From Pectobacterium betavasculorum (GTDB lineage: Bacteria; Pseudomonadota; Gammaproteobacteria; Enterobacterales; Enterobacteriaceae), in assembly GCF_000749845.1 (NCBI RefSeq), contig NZ_JQHM01000006.1:62001-126000 (forward strand): a DNA stretch of 64,000 nt. The letters are read 5' to 3'. Under the pieces are notes generated by a model. The model was given only the letters and a program-made list of their open reading frames with translations, made no database searches and was not told the DNA's origin. The first letter of the stretch is position 1, and every line of letters begins with the position of its first letter. The translations under genes and the position numbers were made by a program. This document shows, piece by piece, positions 33,456 to 43,220 of the stretch.

Positions 33456-34895
33456 TTAAACGGCTTCGTTTTCGTCGGTGTAGCGTTTAGCTTTGTAAGC
33501 GGGATGCATCAGGTTCTGAATGGAGAAAATGTCGTCCAGTTGTTCTTCGGTCAGCAGACCGCGCTCCAGCACCACTTCACGTACGCTCTTGCCGGTTTCG
33601 GCACAGATTTTCCCAACGATATCGCCGTTGTGATGGCCGATGAACGGGTTCAGGTAGGTTACGATACCGATAGAGTTGAAGACGTAAGCTTCACACACGT
33701 CTTTATTAGCAGTGATGCCGTCGACGCATTTTTCCAGCAGGTTATAGCAAGCGCTGGACAGAATCTGGATGGACTCGAACATCGCCTGTCCGATAACCGG
33801 CTCCATCACGTTCAACTGCAATTGACCCGCTTCTGCCGCCATGGTGACGCAGGTATCGTTGCCGATGACCTTGAAGCACACCTGATTCACTACTTCTGGT
33901 ACGACTGGGTTAACTTTGGCTGGCATGATGGACGAGCCGGCCTGCAATTCTGGCAGGTTGATTTCGTTCAGGCCAGTACGCGGGCCTGACGACAGAAGGC
34001 GCAGGTCGTTACAGATCTTCGACAGCTTAACCGCAACGCGTTTCAGAGCGCTGTGCATCATCACGTAAGCACCACAGTCGGAAGTCGCTTCGATCAGGTC
34101 TTCAGCCGGTACGCACGGCAGGCCACTGACTTTCGCCAGATGTTGAACGGCCAGTTTCTGATACTCATCCGGCGTGTTCAGACGTGTACCGATGGCCGTT
34201 GCGCCCAGATTCACTTCCAGTAACAGCTCGGCGGTGCGTAGCAGGTTGCGATTTTCTTCTTTCAGCAGCACGTTGAATGCGTGGAATTCCTGACCGAGGG
34301 TCATCGGAACGGCGTCCTGCAACTGGGTACGGCCCATTTTCAGGATGTTTTCGAACTCTTTTGCTTTGCGCTCAAAGCCATCGCTCAACTGCGTAATCGC
34401 TTCGACCAGTTTCAGGATGGAGGTATACACCGCGATACGGAAGCCAGTCGGGTAAGCATCGTTAGTGGACTGGCATTTGTTCAGGTGGTCGTTCGGGTTC
34501 AGGTATTGGTATTCACCTTTCTGGTGACCCATCAGCTCCAGACCGATATTCGCCAACACTTCGTTGGTGTTCATGTTGACTGACGTACCCGCGCCGCCCT
34601 GATAGACATCGATAGGGAACTGATCCAGACATTTACCGTTGTTCAGCACTTCATCACAGGCTTGCAGGATAGTATCGGCAATTTTACGCGGGATAGTTTG
34701 CAGCTCTTTATTCGCCAGCGCGGCGGCTTTTTTTACCATCACCATGGCGCGGACAAATTCTGGGATATCGCTGATAGTACTATTGCTAATATAAAAATTC
34801 TCAATCGCACGCAGCGTATGGATACCATAATACGCGTCAGCAGGGACTTCGCGGGTCCCTAACAGGTCTTCTTCAATGCGGATATTCGTTGACAT
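33456..34895 (-). CDS. aspA: Aspartate ammonia-lyase
   Basis: AspA converts L-aspartate to fumarate and ammonia, feeding anaerobic fumarate respiration and nitrogen supply. The 479-residue protein carries the superfamily signature [12 protein letters not shown] near residue 318-329 and the [13 protein letters not shown] segment near 100. AGGAAGA precedes the ATG and a strong terminator follows. Length and sequence are typical. No dcuA follows here, unlike in E. coli. Confidence 0.96.
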   Translation of the reverse strand: MSTNIRIEEDLLGTREVPADAYYGIHTLRAIENFYISNSTISDIPEFVRAMVMVKKAAALANKELQTIPRKIADTILQACDEVLNNGKCLDQFPIDVYQGGAGTSVNMNTNEVLANIGLELMGHQKGEYQYLNPNDHLNKCQSTNDAYPTGFRIAVYTSILKLVEAITQLSDGFERKAKEFENILKMGRTQLQDAVPMTLGQEFHAFNVLLKEENRNLLRTAELLLEVNLGATAIGTRLNTPDEYQKLAVQHLAKVSGLPCVPAEDLIEATSDCGAYVMMHSALKRVAVKLSKICNDLRLLSSGPRTGLNEINLPELQAGSSIMPAKVNPVVPEVVNQVCFKVIGNDTCVTMAAEAGQLQLNVMEPVIGQAMFESIQILSSACYNLLEKCVDGITANKDVCEAYVFNSIGIVTYLNPFIGHHNGDIVGKICAETGKSVREVVLERGLLTEEQLDDIFSIQNLMHPAYKAKRYTDENEAV

Positions 34896-35158
34896 GGATC
34901 TTCTTCCTTTTTCTTGTTCGATGTACGCAGCATCGTACGCAGCATCGTTTTAAATATTAAGACTATGATTTTTTAGGGTTTTGCTATGCTGTTTCGGTGT
35001 TTTCAGGTAGCACGAACCCACCACGATTTTGATAAAATCATGACTAAAAAAAGTTCTCGGGGAGACGAACGTTGAATAAGCATCGTTAAATGACTATTGG
35101 CGGATATATTCCTCCATTTTGGTTTTGTCTCCCAATCGTGAATAGTTATACCTAACTG
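34896..35158. other. aspA upstream region with a tandem repeat
   Basis: The 263 bases between aspA and the lysR gene hold no ORF. GTACGCAGCATC occurs twice in tandem (about 34923-34946) within the aspA 5' region. The rest is AT-rich and probably contains the aspA promoter and the end of the lysR transcript. Confidence 0.5.
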
Positions 35159-36154
35159 TTATTCCGAATTATCTGGGCTAATCTCAACCAGCTTTTCTAT
35201 TCCGCGGTTTAGCGTTTTTAATTTCGGCACAAATACGGTTTTAATAATGTCATGCGTGACATCGCACGCTTCTTCAAAGAACGCACTGTATTCATCTCGG
35301 TGCCCGACAATATAAAGCGAACGCTTGATATTTAGCTGTTCCGGCATATGCGTCAGCACCTCGCGGGAGTGGGCAACGGATTGCAGGAAACTGAGCGGGG
35401 TGGTCACTGCCCAACCGATGCCTGCTGCCACCATCGACGTTAAGGTATCCGCATTATCAAATTCGAGCATGTTCGGCACGCGGATATCGATGCGGCGCAG
35501 GTAGCGCTCAATCTGCATTCCAATCTGCGAGTTCCGGTTAAAACGCACCAGCGGCAGTGCGGCTGAAAGCTCACGGATGTCCTCGACCGTTTTGATGCGT
35601 TTACGGTAATCCGGCGGCGTGATAATGAAATAGCCTTCGGAAAACAGCTGATGACGCACCACGCTATCGCTGTCGATCAACGGGTCGCTGGTGACGATCA
35701 TATCCAGCTCGCGGCGCATTAGCGCTTCACCCTGCTGTGGGCTGAGCCCGGTACGAATCAGCAACTGCGACGAACTTTTCATCAAACTCTTGGTAAACAC
35801 CGAACCGCAGGTGATAGCAAACGAATCCACCAGGCCGATACGTAAGTCGGGTTTGATGCCTTTTCCCGCCTCCAGCACCTGTGCCTTGAGGTTCGCAATC
35901 TCCTCCGTCAGGATTTCTCCTCGGTTTTTCAGTGCAATGCCGTAGGGCGTCAGGACAAAGGGGCGACGAGCCCGGTTAACCAATTTGACACCGAAATCCT
36001 CTTCCAATAACCGGATCGTCTGCGAAATGGCAGAAGGCGTCAGGCCTAACCGCGCGGCGGCTGCCGTCATGCTCCCTGCTTCCGCCATCGTCACAAAAAC
36101 ATAGACGGCGTACATATCGATCGATTTATTGGCGGACACTGTGCGTTTAACCAT
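35159..36154 (-). CDS. LysR-family transcriptional regulator
   Basis: The 331-residue protein has an N-terminal winged helix-turn-helix (about residues 14-70, with GSMTAAAARLGLTPSAISQTIRLLE) and a substrate-binding domain of two alpha/beta lobes (about 100-300). The ATG used here gives MVKRTV; a TTG seven codons earlier is also in frame, and neither has a strong ribosome binding site. It lies downstream of no obvious target, upstream of 730 non-coding bases. The target and effector are unknown. Confidence 0.9.
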   Translation of the reverse strand: MVKRTVSANKSIDMYAVYVFVTMAEAGSMTAAAARLGLTPSAISQTIRLLEEDFGVKLVNRARRPFVLTPYGIALKNRGEILTEEIANLKAQVLEAGKGIKPDLRIGLVDSFAITCGSVFTKSLMKSSSQLLIRTGLSPQQGEALMRRELDMIVTSDPLIDSDSVVRHQLFSEGYFIITPPDYRKRIKTVEDIRELSAALPLVRFNRNSQIGMQIERYLRRIDIRVPNMLEFDNADTLTSMVAAGIGWAVTTPLSFLQSVAHSREVLTHMPEQLNIKRSLYIVGHRDEYSAFFEEACDVTHDIIKTVFVPKLKTLNRGIEKLVEISPDNSE

Positions 36155-36549
36155 GTGAGTTTGCCTACACTGCAAGGTGAATGTCGTCGAAATATGAAGC
36201 GTTAGTCTATCTCATCTCGCCGACTACGACCTCGCTAACTGATGTCAGAATAGTCGGCTAACTTCAGAAAAAATACAGGTCGCGTCACTGATTAATTTTT
36301 TCTTATTTCTAGCTTTAGCGGATCTGAAGATATGCCATTCATAGGTTGTAACGCGTGGAATAGCGTAGAGAAGGGCGAAGGATCACAACAGACGTTGGGT
36401 TATATTTTTCGGCGGATGGACAGTCATTATTGAGAAACGGTGAATCTATGAAATGTGATGAGAGGAATGAAGGGTGTTTTGCACAATAGGGTGGAAAATG
36501 CGCCTGTATTTCAAAGGACTAAGTTAGAAAGTTTCCCTTTAACAGCTTG

Positions 36550-36578
36550 TTGACACCTTTGTTACGATACGAAATACT
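36550..36578 (+). promoter_or_regulatory. Candidate sigma-70 promoter in a long gene-free stretch
   Basis: TTGACA (36550-36555), a 17-base spacer and AATACT (36573-36578) make a good sigma-70 match reading towards the OmpA-like operon. The whole stretch 36155-36886 is AT-rich and contains no gene that I can support. If used, this promoter would give a leader of about 300 bases. Confidence 0.45.
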
Positions 36579-36886
36579 CTCTTACGGATTGATATCCACT
36601 GACGTGTAATTTCTTAATTCTCACGTTAATTCAAAGAGATAAATATAAAAACTGATTTCGTGCTGCTCCCACTTTATTCACATTGAGTGGTAGTTTAGTG
36701 CGGAAAAAACTATGCCGAATTAATTAACCATTCTGATTATTGAGAAAACCACGCCGTGGGGGGGGTTACTGCGGTTGGCGGATGTTTTCAAAAAAAATGA
36801 CATAAGAATGTGTTAATTAAGGGATAAAAGAACTCTGCTTGTCGGCGTTCTTCGCGTTTGGGGTGGTTAAGGATGAGGGATATGGA

Positions 36887-38407
36887 GTGAAGCATTATCA
36901 AGTCAGAAGAATTAGCCTGCTTGCTGCTATTGTGACACTGACAACAAGCTGTGCGTCCTTGCATGATGCGGGCCGCAGCTATGGCACGGCGATTGGCTGT
37001 ATTGGCGGGGCGGCATTGGGCGGTGGACTTACCTATCTGGTGACGGGTGATGCCAAGAAAGCCGTGGCGGGAGGGCTGTTAGGCGGTGCCGCAGGCTGTG
37101 CATTGGGCAACGTTTGGCAGAATCGTGAAGAGGCGCTGGCAAAAATTGCCCAGGAAGAAAATATCGCAATTACAACCCGCGCCCTGCAATCTCAGGAAAA
37201 AAGCGGTACTGAAACCGTAGGGCTGGTGGCTCAGGTTCAAGACAGCGGCATGTTCGATACCAATAGTGCGCACCTTTCTGCGGATGGTTTACGGCAGGTC
37301 AAAAAGATTGCTATAGCGATGAAAGAGGGTGATCAAAGCGGCGTCATTCTGATTGTAGGACATACTGATGCTACGGGGAGTGCAGATTGGAATCAGCGTC
37401 TTTCAGAACAACGTGCGCAGAATGTTGGTCGGGTGCTTGAACAGGCTGGACTGAGTGCACAGAAACTTTACTTCCAGGGTGCGGGCTCCGCTCGTCCGGT
37501 GGCCGATAACGCCACGGTAACGGGTCGGACTGCCAACCGTCGGGTCGAAATTGTAGGGCTGGCAAACGAAGCCCTGTTAAAACAGCGGCTTGAACAGGAA
37601 GGCAGTAACCTTGCTTATCTGCGTTATGGCACGGCTGAGCAGGCTACGTCGACAGTGCGTTCTCCCTCTGCATCAAGCCGCAAGGCGAAACCTTCTACAT
37701 CATCTTCAAATCGTAAAGCCGATCCCGCTCGTAAAGCAGAAACGCAGACTGCGGCGGCAACGCCAACAACAGAAGCGAAGCCGTCAGCCGCGCCAACGAC
37801 GAAAAAATCCGCCGAGCCAGCCAATAGTCAGAATTTTGTGGATTTTGGCGGGCAGCCAGTCAATTCCTCCATACCGGTTTTGGCGGCGAGCCTCAAACCG
37901 CGCAGCAGCGGGTTTAGCCTGATTCCAGAAGCGAATGCCAGCAGCATGCTCAAAAGCTGTGTAGCAGATAATGTGCGCGTTAGTGGACAAGCCAAAAATC
38001 TGGCTAGCGGGAAAGCGGTTGAAACCCATGAAACCCGAGAATATCTGCCGGGTATGAACGGTCGGGCTTGGGCTGGGCTGGTGAATAATCATCTGGTCAC
38101 ACTTTCACCCGTTAAGGTGCTGAGTGATAACGCCGCGGTGGTGGAAAATCCGAAGGTATATGTTACGCGTGATTACCAGTCCAAAGGCAACCGCAAAGCT
38201 GACGCGCCATTAAATGCGGTGGCGAATGCGTGGGAAGGCGAGGAAAGCATTCTGTATCGGGTTTATCTACAAGATGAAACACAACAGGCACTTTCCTGCG
38301 TAGATTTACTGGTGCCGAAAAAGGCCAGTAAGGCACAGCAAGGGCAGCTGTTCTACAGCAATCACAGCAAAGAATACATCGCGAGCTACACCCCGACGCG
38401 TAGTTAA
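36887..38407 (+). CDS. OmpA-like putative lipoprotein of a three-gene envelope operon
   Basis: The 506-residue protein starts with GTG, preceded by GAGGGA. An N-terminal signal ending in a lipobox-like TTSC near residue 22 suggests a lipoprotein. A glycine-zipper hairpin follows (about 33-80, GCIGGAALGGGLTYL and GGLLGGAAGCALG). An OmpA/Pal-type peptidoglycan-binding domain spans about 110-220, with GHTDATGSADWNQRLSEQRA and TGRTANRRVEI. A long Ser/Ala/Pro/Lys-rich linker (about 245-325) leads to a C-terminal domain of about 150 residues that I do not recognise. It is followed after 17 bases by a membrane-protein gene. Confidence 0.85.
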   Translation: MKHYQVRRISLLAAIVTLTTSCASLHDAGRSYGTAIGCIGGAALGGGLTYLVTGDAKKAVAGGLLGGAAGCALGNVWQNREEALAKIAQEENIAITTRALQSQEKSGTETVGLVAQVQDSGMFDTNSAHLSADGLRQVKKIAIAMKEGDQSGVILIVGHTDATGSADWNQRLSEQRAQNVGRVLEQAGLSAQKLYFQGAGSARPVADNATVTGRTANRRVEIVGLANEALLKQRLEQEGSNLAYLRYGTAEQATSTVRSPSASSRKAKPSTSSSNRKADPARKAETQTAAATPTTEAKPSAAPTTKKSAEPANSQNFVDFGGQPVNSSIPVLAASLKPRSSGFSLIPEANASSMLKSCVADNVRVSGQAKNLASGKAVETHETREYLPGMNGRAWAGLVNNHLVTLSPVKVLSDNAAVVENPKVYVTRDYQSKGNRKADAPLNAVANAWEGEESILYRVYLQDETQQALSCVDLLVPKKASKAQQGQLFYSNHSKEYIASYTPTRS

Positions 38408-38424
38408 TTAAAAGGTATTGATTC

Positions 38425-40071
38425 ATGGAATTATTTCAAAGCATCGCTGAGGCGATTTCGCTTTATCGTTACATTTTCTGGCCGTTATTGGTGCTGATGA
38501 CGCTGGTACTGGTTTTTATCCGCTGGTGGGATCAGGTCAGCTACTTTTTCCTCAACCTGATGAGCAGTATGCCACTTATCGGTCATGTATCCCGTTTGTC
38601 CCGTGCGAATGAACCGCGTCGCCAGGGCACGGGGAAACTGGCCTGGTATCCGGCAGAAGAGGCGATTTGCGCCAAATACTGGCAGTATTATAAAACCTCA
38701 AATCTGGATGCCGATTTCTACCTGCGCTGTGTTAACTACCTTAATAAGGTAGATGAGCGCGGGCGTAAGCCGACGGGCGTCATCCTGTGGGGTTGCAGTG
38801 TGGTGTTAGTCCTGCTTGAGGCCTTTATTTTTGCCTTGGTGCTCTCGCCGTTTATCGCAAGTAACATTTCTGCCAATCAGGCCGAATTCTCGGCGATTGT
38901 CATCTCCGTTCTGATCGGTGTGGTACTGGTGCCTGCCACCCACCTGATGGGGGCTGAACTGCATAAAAACACGCTGCTGAAAAAGATCCGTTACTGGTAT
39001 TCAGAGGCGCGCCATAGCGGATCTGCGAAAGGATTGAGCAAGAATCACGAAATCTCGCTGGAAAATACCCGTTTGGATGACAACGATCCAAACTATATCC
39101 AGATGTTGAACCGCGTAACGCACAATGTTCACGTTAAGCCGCAGTATTGGGCAACGGCGGTTGCCCTGTCTCTGATTATCTTCTTCTCTGTTGGTGCCTA
39201 TCTGGTACGTGCGGCGACCATCAATGCGATGGATACGCAGGCCGTGAACGGTTCGCCATTCTCACAGGTCGTTCAAACGAGTGATGCTTCTCCATTTGAC
39301 CTGCCATCGGGTGCGGTAGCGGACAATGCCAAAGCGGATACGCAGGCGTCACAAGAAATCACAGATAACCGTGTATTTGCTTCAAAACTGACGTTCATCA
39401 TCCTGTCCGTCATTTTTGTTGGCGTACAGCTGATTGGTATTTTGATCGGTATTTATCGTTCATTTGCCGGGATTGAATCCAAAGCTGCGGCCAAATACAT
39501 TGGTAATTTCAGTGGTTCTGAGGAGTTTGCATCGTGGCATGCAATGCGGCGTGAACGTGTGGAGCGCGATGGGCAAGAAAAGCTAACCGCGTTGCAAAAT
39601 CGTTTGATGATGAAGCGCACCAATAGCCAGAGTGAACCGCTTACCACGCTACCGACGTTTGATGATTACATTAGTGGCAAGCTGCGTGATAAAGCGCGCT
39701 CAAACGCAGAGCTGACTGCGCATTTACAAGCGAAAAGCGAACCGGCACAGCCAGCGCCTGTTGCTCAACCTGTTGCGGTTCAGCAGGCTGAGTCTGCGCC
39801 TGTTGAGGTGGCTAGCCAGCCTGCGGCACTCGCATCGACATCAACGGTCGTTGAACCTGTTCAGGCTGCTCAGCCAGTCACTACGGCAGTAAATACGCCG
39901 GAGAGTGATGACGAGAAACAACGTATCCATGAACTGGGTGATTTGACGTTGTTCAGCGAGGAAGAACTACAGCTGATTGCTGAGGATCAAGGACTGTCGT
40001 TGGAGTCCTTGAAGAAACGTCAGCGCGTGCAGGCGTTGCTGAATAAGGCGCGTCCGAAGGAGAACGTATGA
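38425..40071 (+). CDS. Polytopic membrane protein of the OmpA/VWA operon, unknown
   Basis: The 548-residue protein has about five transmembrane segments, near residues 15-37, 118-143, 155-178, 244-264 and 325-348. Cytoplasmic charged loops lie between them, with an Ala/Pro/Gln-rich linker at about 435-505 and a short helical C-terminal domain (about 508-548). The two-helix hairpin with a large cytoplasmic loop loosely recalls MotA/ExbB-type proteins, but I see no clear motif of that family. The stop overlaps the start of the VWA-like gene by four bases. The function is unknown. Confidence 0.75.
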   Translation: MELFQSIAEAISLYRYIFWPLLVLMTLVLVFIRWWDQVSYFFLNLMSSMPLIGHVSRLSRANEPRRQGTGKLAWYPAEEAICAKYWQYYKTSNLDADFYLRCVNYLNKVDERGRKPTGVILWGCSVVLVLLEAFIFALVLSPFIASNISANQAEFSAIVISVLIGVVLVPATHLMGAELHKNTLLKKIRYWYSEARHSGSAKGLSKNHEISLENTRLDDNDPNYIQMLNRVTHNVHVKPQYWATAVALSLIIFFSVGAYLVRAATINAMDTQAVNGSPFSQVVQTSDASPFDLPSGAVADNAKADTQASQEITDNRVFASKLTFIILSVIFVGVQLIGILIGIYRSFAGIESKAAAKYIGNFSGSEEFASWHAMRRERVERDGQEKLTALQNRLMMKRTNSQSEPLTTLPTFDDYISGKLRDKARSNAELTAHLQAKSEPAQPAPVAQPVAVQQAESAPVEVASQPAALASTSTVVEPVQAAQPVTTAVNTPESDDEKQRIHELGDLTLFSEEELQLIAEDQGLSLESLKKRQRVQALLNKARPKENV

Positions 40072-40898
40072 GGACGCTACTCTCGCTGCTGCTACTGGGG
40101 GTGACCTGTGTGTCGCAGGCCGCAGAACGTAACGATATCCCTAGTTGCTATAGTTTTGCCAAGCTAGACCAACATCGCCCGGCTGACAGCGGTCGGGAAC
40201 TGGTGGTGATTGTCGACCAGACGGTCAAGGTGCCTGTTGACCTGAAAAAATCGGTCTGGAATCAGGTAGTACGTTACGTGCAGCCTGGCGATCATGTTGT
40301 TATGTATCAGTTCTCGGCGCTGTTGCAGGATAACTACATGAAGCGCGTGTTTGACGGCAAGCTGGAAATGCCGTTTACCGATCAGAAGGTACGCAACAGC
40401 TTAGGGATGGACAGCCTGAAATCATTGGATGGGTGTCTTGTGCAGCAAAGGCAGTTTTTTGCGCAAAACATCGGGAAGAAAATGGCAGAAAGTTTCGCCG
40501 AGCGTGGGGATAACATCGCCAAAAGCGAGATCATGGATAGCCTCAAGCGCATTGGTGACGATCTGAAAGAGACCTCTGCTGCCAGTAAAACGATTCTGTT
40601 GGTGTCCGATATGCTTGAAAATAGCGAATTTGGCAGCTTTTACAGCAACAACAGTATTCGTTTGTTAGAGCCGGAAAAAGAGATGGCTCGTGCTGGGAAG
40701 CAAGATCTGGTGGCGAATTTCGCCGGTGCGAATGTGTATATCGCAGGAGCGGGACTTATCGATACGGATTCGAAAAACAACTATCGATCCGGCAAGGTCA
40801 TGCAGCAGCTTGAAGTCTTCTGGCGACAATATTTCGCAGCGTCTAAAGCTACCGTGGTGAGTTTCGGTGCCCCAGAATTGACGGTCGATCTGAAGTAA
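40068..40898 (+). CDS. Exported VWA-like protein
   Basis: The 276-residue protein has a Sec signal peptide (residues 1-18, MRTLLSLLLLGVTCVSQA). The chain then shows the layout of a von Willebrand factor A fold: a first strand ELVVIVDQTV near 44-53, in the place of the DxSxS motif but with only the first Asp kept, a strand GDHVVMYQFSA near 74-85, and TILLVSDMLENSEF near 175-190. The incomplete metal site suggests a degenerate VWA. It is coupled to the membrane-protein gene by an ATGA overlap and is followed by a strong terminator. Confidence 0.75.
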   Translation: MRTLLSLLLLGVTCVSQAAERNDIPSCYSFAKLDQHRPADSGRELVVIVDQTVKVPVDLKKSVWNQVVRYVQPGDHVVMYQFSALLQDNYMKRVFDGKLEMPFTDQKVRNSLGMDSLKSLDGCLVQQRQFFAQNIGKKMAESFAERGDNIAKSEIMDSLKRIGDDLKETSAASKTILLVSDMLENSEFGSFYSNNSIRLLEPEKEMARAGKQDLVANFAGANVYIAGAGLIDTDSKNNYRSGKVMQQLEVFWRQYFAASKATVVSFGAPELTVDLK

Positions 40899-40912
40899 TT
40901 TTTGTCCTACTG

Positions 40913-40951
40913 AAAGGCGCTGATGTATGAATGACATTAGCGCCTTTTTTG
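40913..40951 (+). terminator. Terminator of the OmpA/membrane/VWA operon
   Basis: AAAGGCGCTGATGT pairs with GACATTAGCGCCTTT and is followed by T6. It lies 15 bases after the stop of the VWA-like gene. Confidence 0.9.
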
Positions 40952-41087
40952 TTTTCAGCGGGTCTGCATCACCTATTTGGCTCTTTTTTCATTCAGTTGA
41001 TGAAAAATGCCGAGTTTGCTCCCTTTCCTTATTGAGAGGAAGTTAGAGGGAAAATGCTATCGCCCTATGTAACCTAACAGCGTGTCT

Positions 41088-41429
41088 TTACTGTGTGGTA
41101 AGAGGTGCATCACTCACTGTCGTTACTGCGCGCACGTGGCGTTCCGCCTGTTCACACATTTCCAGCAGTGCCGGAATCAGGTGCGCGGTAGCGTTGAGGC
41201 ACGCGCCGAGCTGGCTGAGGCTTTCCTGTGGCAGTTCCACGTCGTTTTGCAGCGTGTCACCGAGGTAATGCAGGCCGTGGCACAGGCCTTCAACCGATTC
41301 GGCGGCAATCGCGCCGAGGTCGCAGAGCTGAACGTCATCTAACTGTGCGAAAGGCAGGCTGGCGATTAGGTCGCGGAAAATAGTAATGGTGCTGTCAGCG
41401 GGTGTGGCGTGAGTGTCCGTCATGGTCAT
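41088..41429 (-). CDS. P4-like element protein, unknown
   Basis: The 113-residue protein begins MTMTDTHATPADSTITIFRD after AAGGAAA. Its remainder is helical with several cysteines (LCDLGAIAAESVEGLCHGL). Such proteins are encoded next to immunity regions of P4-like satellites, and the frame continues upstream through the motif FGTLCGGGLNY typical of those leaders. Directly upstream lies an RNA region with three mutually complementary segments (41466-41626). No integrase or other element gene is nearby, so it is a remnant or a domesticated piece. Confidence 0.6.
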   Translation of the reverse strand: MTMTDTHATPADSTITIFRDLIASLPFAQLDDVQLCDLGAIAAESVEGLCHGLHYLGDTLQNDVELPQESLSQLGACLNATAHLIPALLEMCEQAERHVRAVTTVSDAPLTTQ

Positions 41430-41449
41430 TTTTTCCTTGAGATAATTAA

Positions 41450-41640
41450 GTCCGCCACCACACAAGGTTCCAAACTTGGGGGGTGACACAGACAGGATTG
41501 GAACCCCGGCTCTCAAGAAGACCGGTCAACCTTGCGGTTGCCCTGCCTGCGTCACCGTAAAGAGTGTGCACGCAGCCCCTGAAAAAACAAAGCGTTTTTC
41601 AGTCCTGAGATGCTCGGGGTTCCAAGCCCGGCTGCGGATG
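41450..41640 (-). ncRNA. P4 immunity (CI/C4-like) antisense RNA region
   Basis: On the minus strand three segments follow each other: TTGGAACCCCG (41626-41616), CGGGGTTCCAA (41510-41500) and TTGGAACC (41473-41466). The middle one is perfectly complementary to the first over 11 bases and to the third over 8, so two pairings exclude each other. This is the seqA-seqB-seqC logic of P4 immunity, where a small RNA carrying seqB stops transcription. A similar logic is used by C4 antisense RNAs. The third segment lies about 40 bases before the start of the downstream gene. Between the first two lies a further hairpin-rich stretch. The call rests on this pairing and on context. Confidence 0.45.
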
Positions 41641-41935
41641 TTGCCGCAGCACAGAGACTCTATTCCAACGATGAAAAACGTGAAAGATGGTGGATGGATT
41701 TACAGTGGAATTACAGCGGATTTTGGAATGAAGCTCGCAGAAATTTGATTGGCCCTGTGAAAGACGTTGTTGATGAGATGACAAGTGTTCTTGAACAACC
41801 GATAAGGCTGACGCACTTTACGCACGGTATTTATATCGTGTTTGTGGGAAACACCAGTTTGCCCTGTGGCAAAAAAACCTATCCACCATAATGAACTGCT
41901 TAGCGGCATTGTTCCGTGTGGCTTCATTTATCCAA
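41641..41935. other. Stretch without a supported gene
   Basis: Weak ORFs exist on both strands (for example 41610-41891 forward), but none has a ribosome binding site or family resemblance. The minus-strand sequence resembles leader DNA of P4-like elements, so this is probably the rest of the element remnant. Confidence 0.4.
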
Positions 41936-41970
41936 AAGTTGACTATTTATAGATCATTAAGTCGCTTGCC

Positions 41971-41984
41971 TTGCCGATCGGCAA
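41971..41984. promoter_or_regulatory. Candidate operator of the encapsulin operon
   Basis: TTGCCGATCGGCAA is a perfect 14-base palindrome 96 bases before the first gene of the operon. It overlaps a possible -35 (TTGCCG or TTGCCT) and lies just before AT-rich -10 candidates (CATATT at 41995-42000, TATCAT at 41992-41997). This fits a repressor or activator site for the whole operon. The regulator is unknown. Confidence 0.5.
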
Positions 41985-42079
41985 AGCACACTATCATATT
42001 CTAATTAATGAGGTTAACCCATAATTTTCTGACTTTTAGTTATATCTATAGTAATGCTGTTTTTAAGAGGTGGAGCACT

Positions 42080-43045
42080 ATGCCGCAATTGAGTGAAATT
42101 TTTTACACTTCACAGGAAGATATCAACTGGCATTTAGACAGCATTGTTGATGGATTAAAAGACGTTCGTCAGCAATGGCGTGATAAATACCTACAGGGTG
42201 ATTATCGTCATAAACGCCTTTTCCCCTCGAAAGAGAATGTCAGTAGCATTGTCGATACGTTATCAAAAATTTTGTACCCCATGCGTTTAGGTGCCACCGA
42301 TCTCAAAAAAGAGAGTGAAGACTATTATGTCGGGTATCTACTGGGTAACGTGCTGGATCGTCTCGCTGAAGAGGCGTTACTGGAGCAGCGTTATAACACA
42401 GGTGAGTTATCCCATTCAGATAATACGGCAGATGGCGCTCAAGGTGTCATCAAGCGAATCAAACAGTTCGCTGCGCAGTTGCCTGAAATACGCAAATTAC
42501 TCGACAGTGATATTCTGGCTGCCTATCAGGGTGATCCTTCTGCGCGAAGCATTGATGAAGTGCTGCTGTGCTACCCAGGCATTCACGCCGTCATCCATTA
42601 CCGTTTAGCCCATGTGCTTTATCAACTCGATTTTCCGCTGCTGGCGCGGATAATCACAGAAAAAGCACATAGCCAGACTGGTATCGATATTCACCCTGGT
42701 GCGCAGATTGACGAAGGATTTTTCATCGATCACGGAACGGGTGTGGTCATTGGAGAAACGGCGATTATTGGCAAGCGAGTGCGTATTTACCAGGCTGTCA
42801 CGCTTGGTGCGAAGAACTTTATTACCGATACCAATGGTAATTTGAAAAAACGTTATCCCCGCCATCCGATTATCGAAAATGACGTAGTGATCTATGCGGG
42901 TGCAACCTTGTTGGGGCGTATTACTATCGGTGCGCGATCGAGTATTGGTGGTAATGTGTGGTTAACCCGCGACACGCCGCCAGACAGTAATGTGCGACAA
43001 GCCAATTTATTGCAAAATCAATATAAAGATGGTGATGGAATTTAA
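42080..43045 (+). CDS. srpH: Serine O-acetyltransferase (SrpH/EpsC type)
   Basis: This enzyme acetylates L-serine with acetyl-CoA to O-acetylserine. The 321-residue protein has a helical N-terminal domain (about 1-190) and a C-terminal left-handed beta-helix of hexapeptide repeats (about 195-305, with DHGTGVVIGETAIIGKRVRIYQAVTLGA). It is longer at the N-terminus than housekeeping CysE (about 273 residues) and matches the SrpH/EpsC branch linked to family 2 encapsulins. I chose the ATG after AAGAGGTGGA; 24 further codons upstream are open but unsupported. It is the first gene of the operon and is separated from the next by 175 bases. Confidence 0.92.
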   Translation: MPQLSEIFYTSQEDINWHLDSIVDGLKDVRQQWRDKYLQGDYRHKRLFPSKENVSSIVDTLSKILYPMRLGATDLKKESEDYYVGYLLGNVLDRLAEEALLEQRYNTGELSHSDNTADGAQGVIKRIKQFAAQLPEIRKLLDSDILAAYQGDPSARSIDEVLLCYPGIHAVIHYRLAHVLYQLDFPLLARIITEKAHSQTGIDIHPGAQIDEGFFIDHGTGVVIGETAIIGKRVRIYQAVTLGAKNFITDTNGNLKKRYPRHPIIENDVVIYAGATLLGRITIGARSSIGGNVWLTRDTPPDSNVRQANLLQNQYKDGDGI

Positions 43046-43220
43046 TTTTTATAATTTACTTTCTAATTTTTTTTCTTAGTGAAAACTATCGATGTTTTTT
43101 TGATAAATAAAAGTTAATGCTGTTTTTTTATTATGGTCATTTCTGTTTTTTAAATATAAGCGTCATGATGTTTTCTTTAATTGAAATAAAGAATAAAACG
43201 CCCTGCTTACGGAAATAAGT

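Noticed and set aside
41610-41891. 93-codon forward ORF upstream of the encapsulin operon
   Set aside because: It has no ribosome binding site, no recognisable family and overlaps the P4-like RNA region; coding is not supported.
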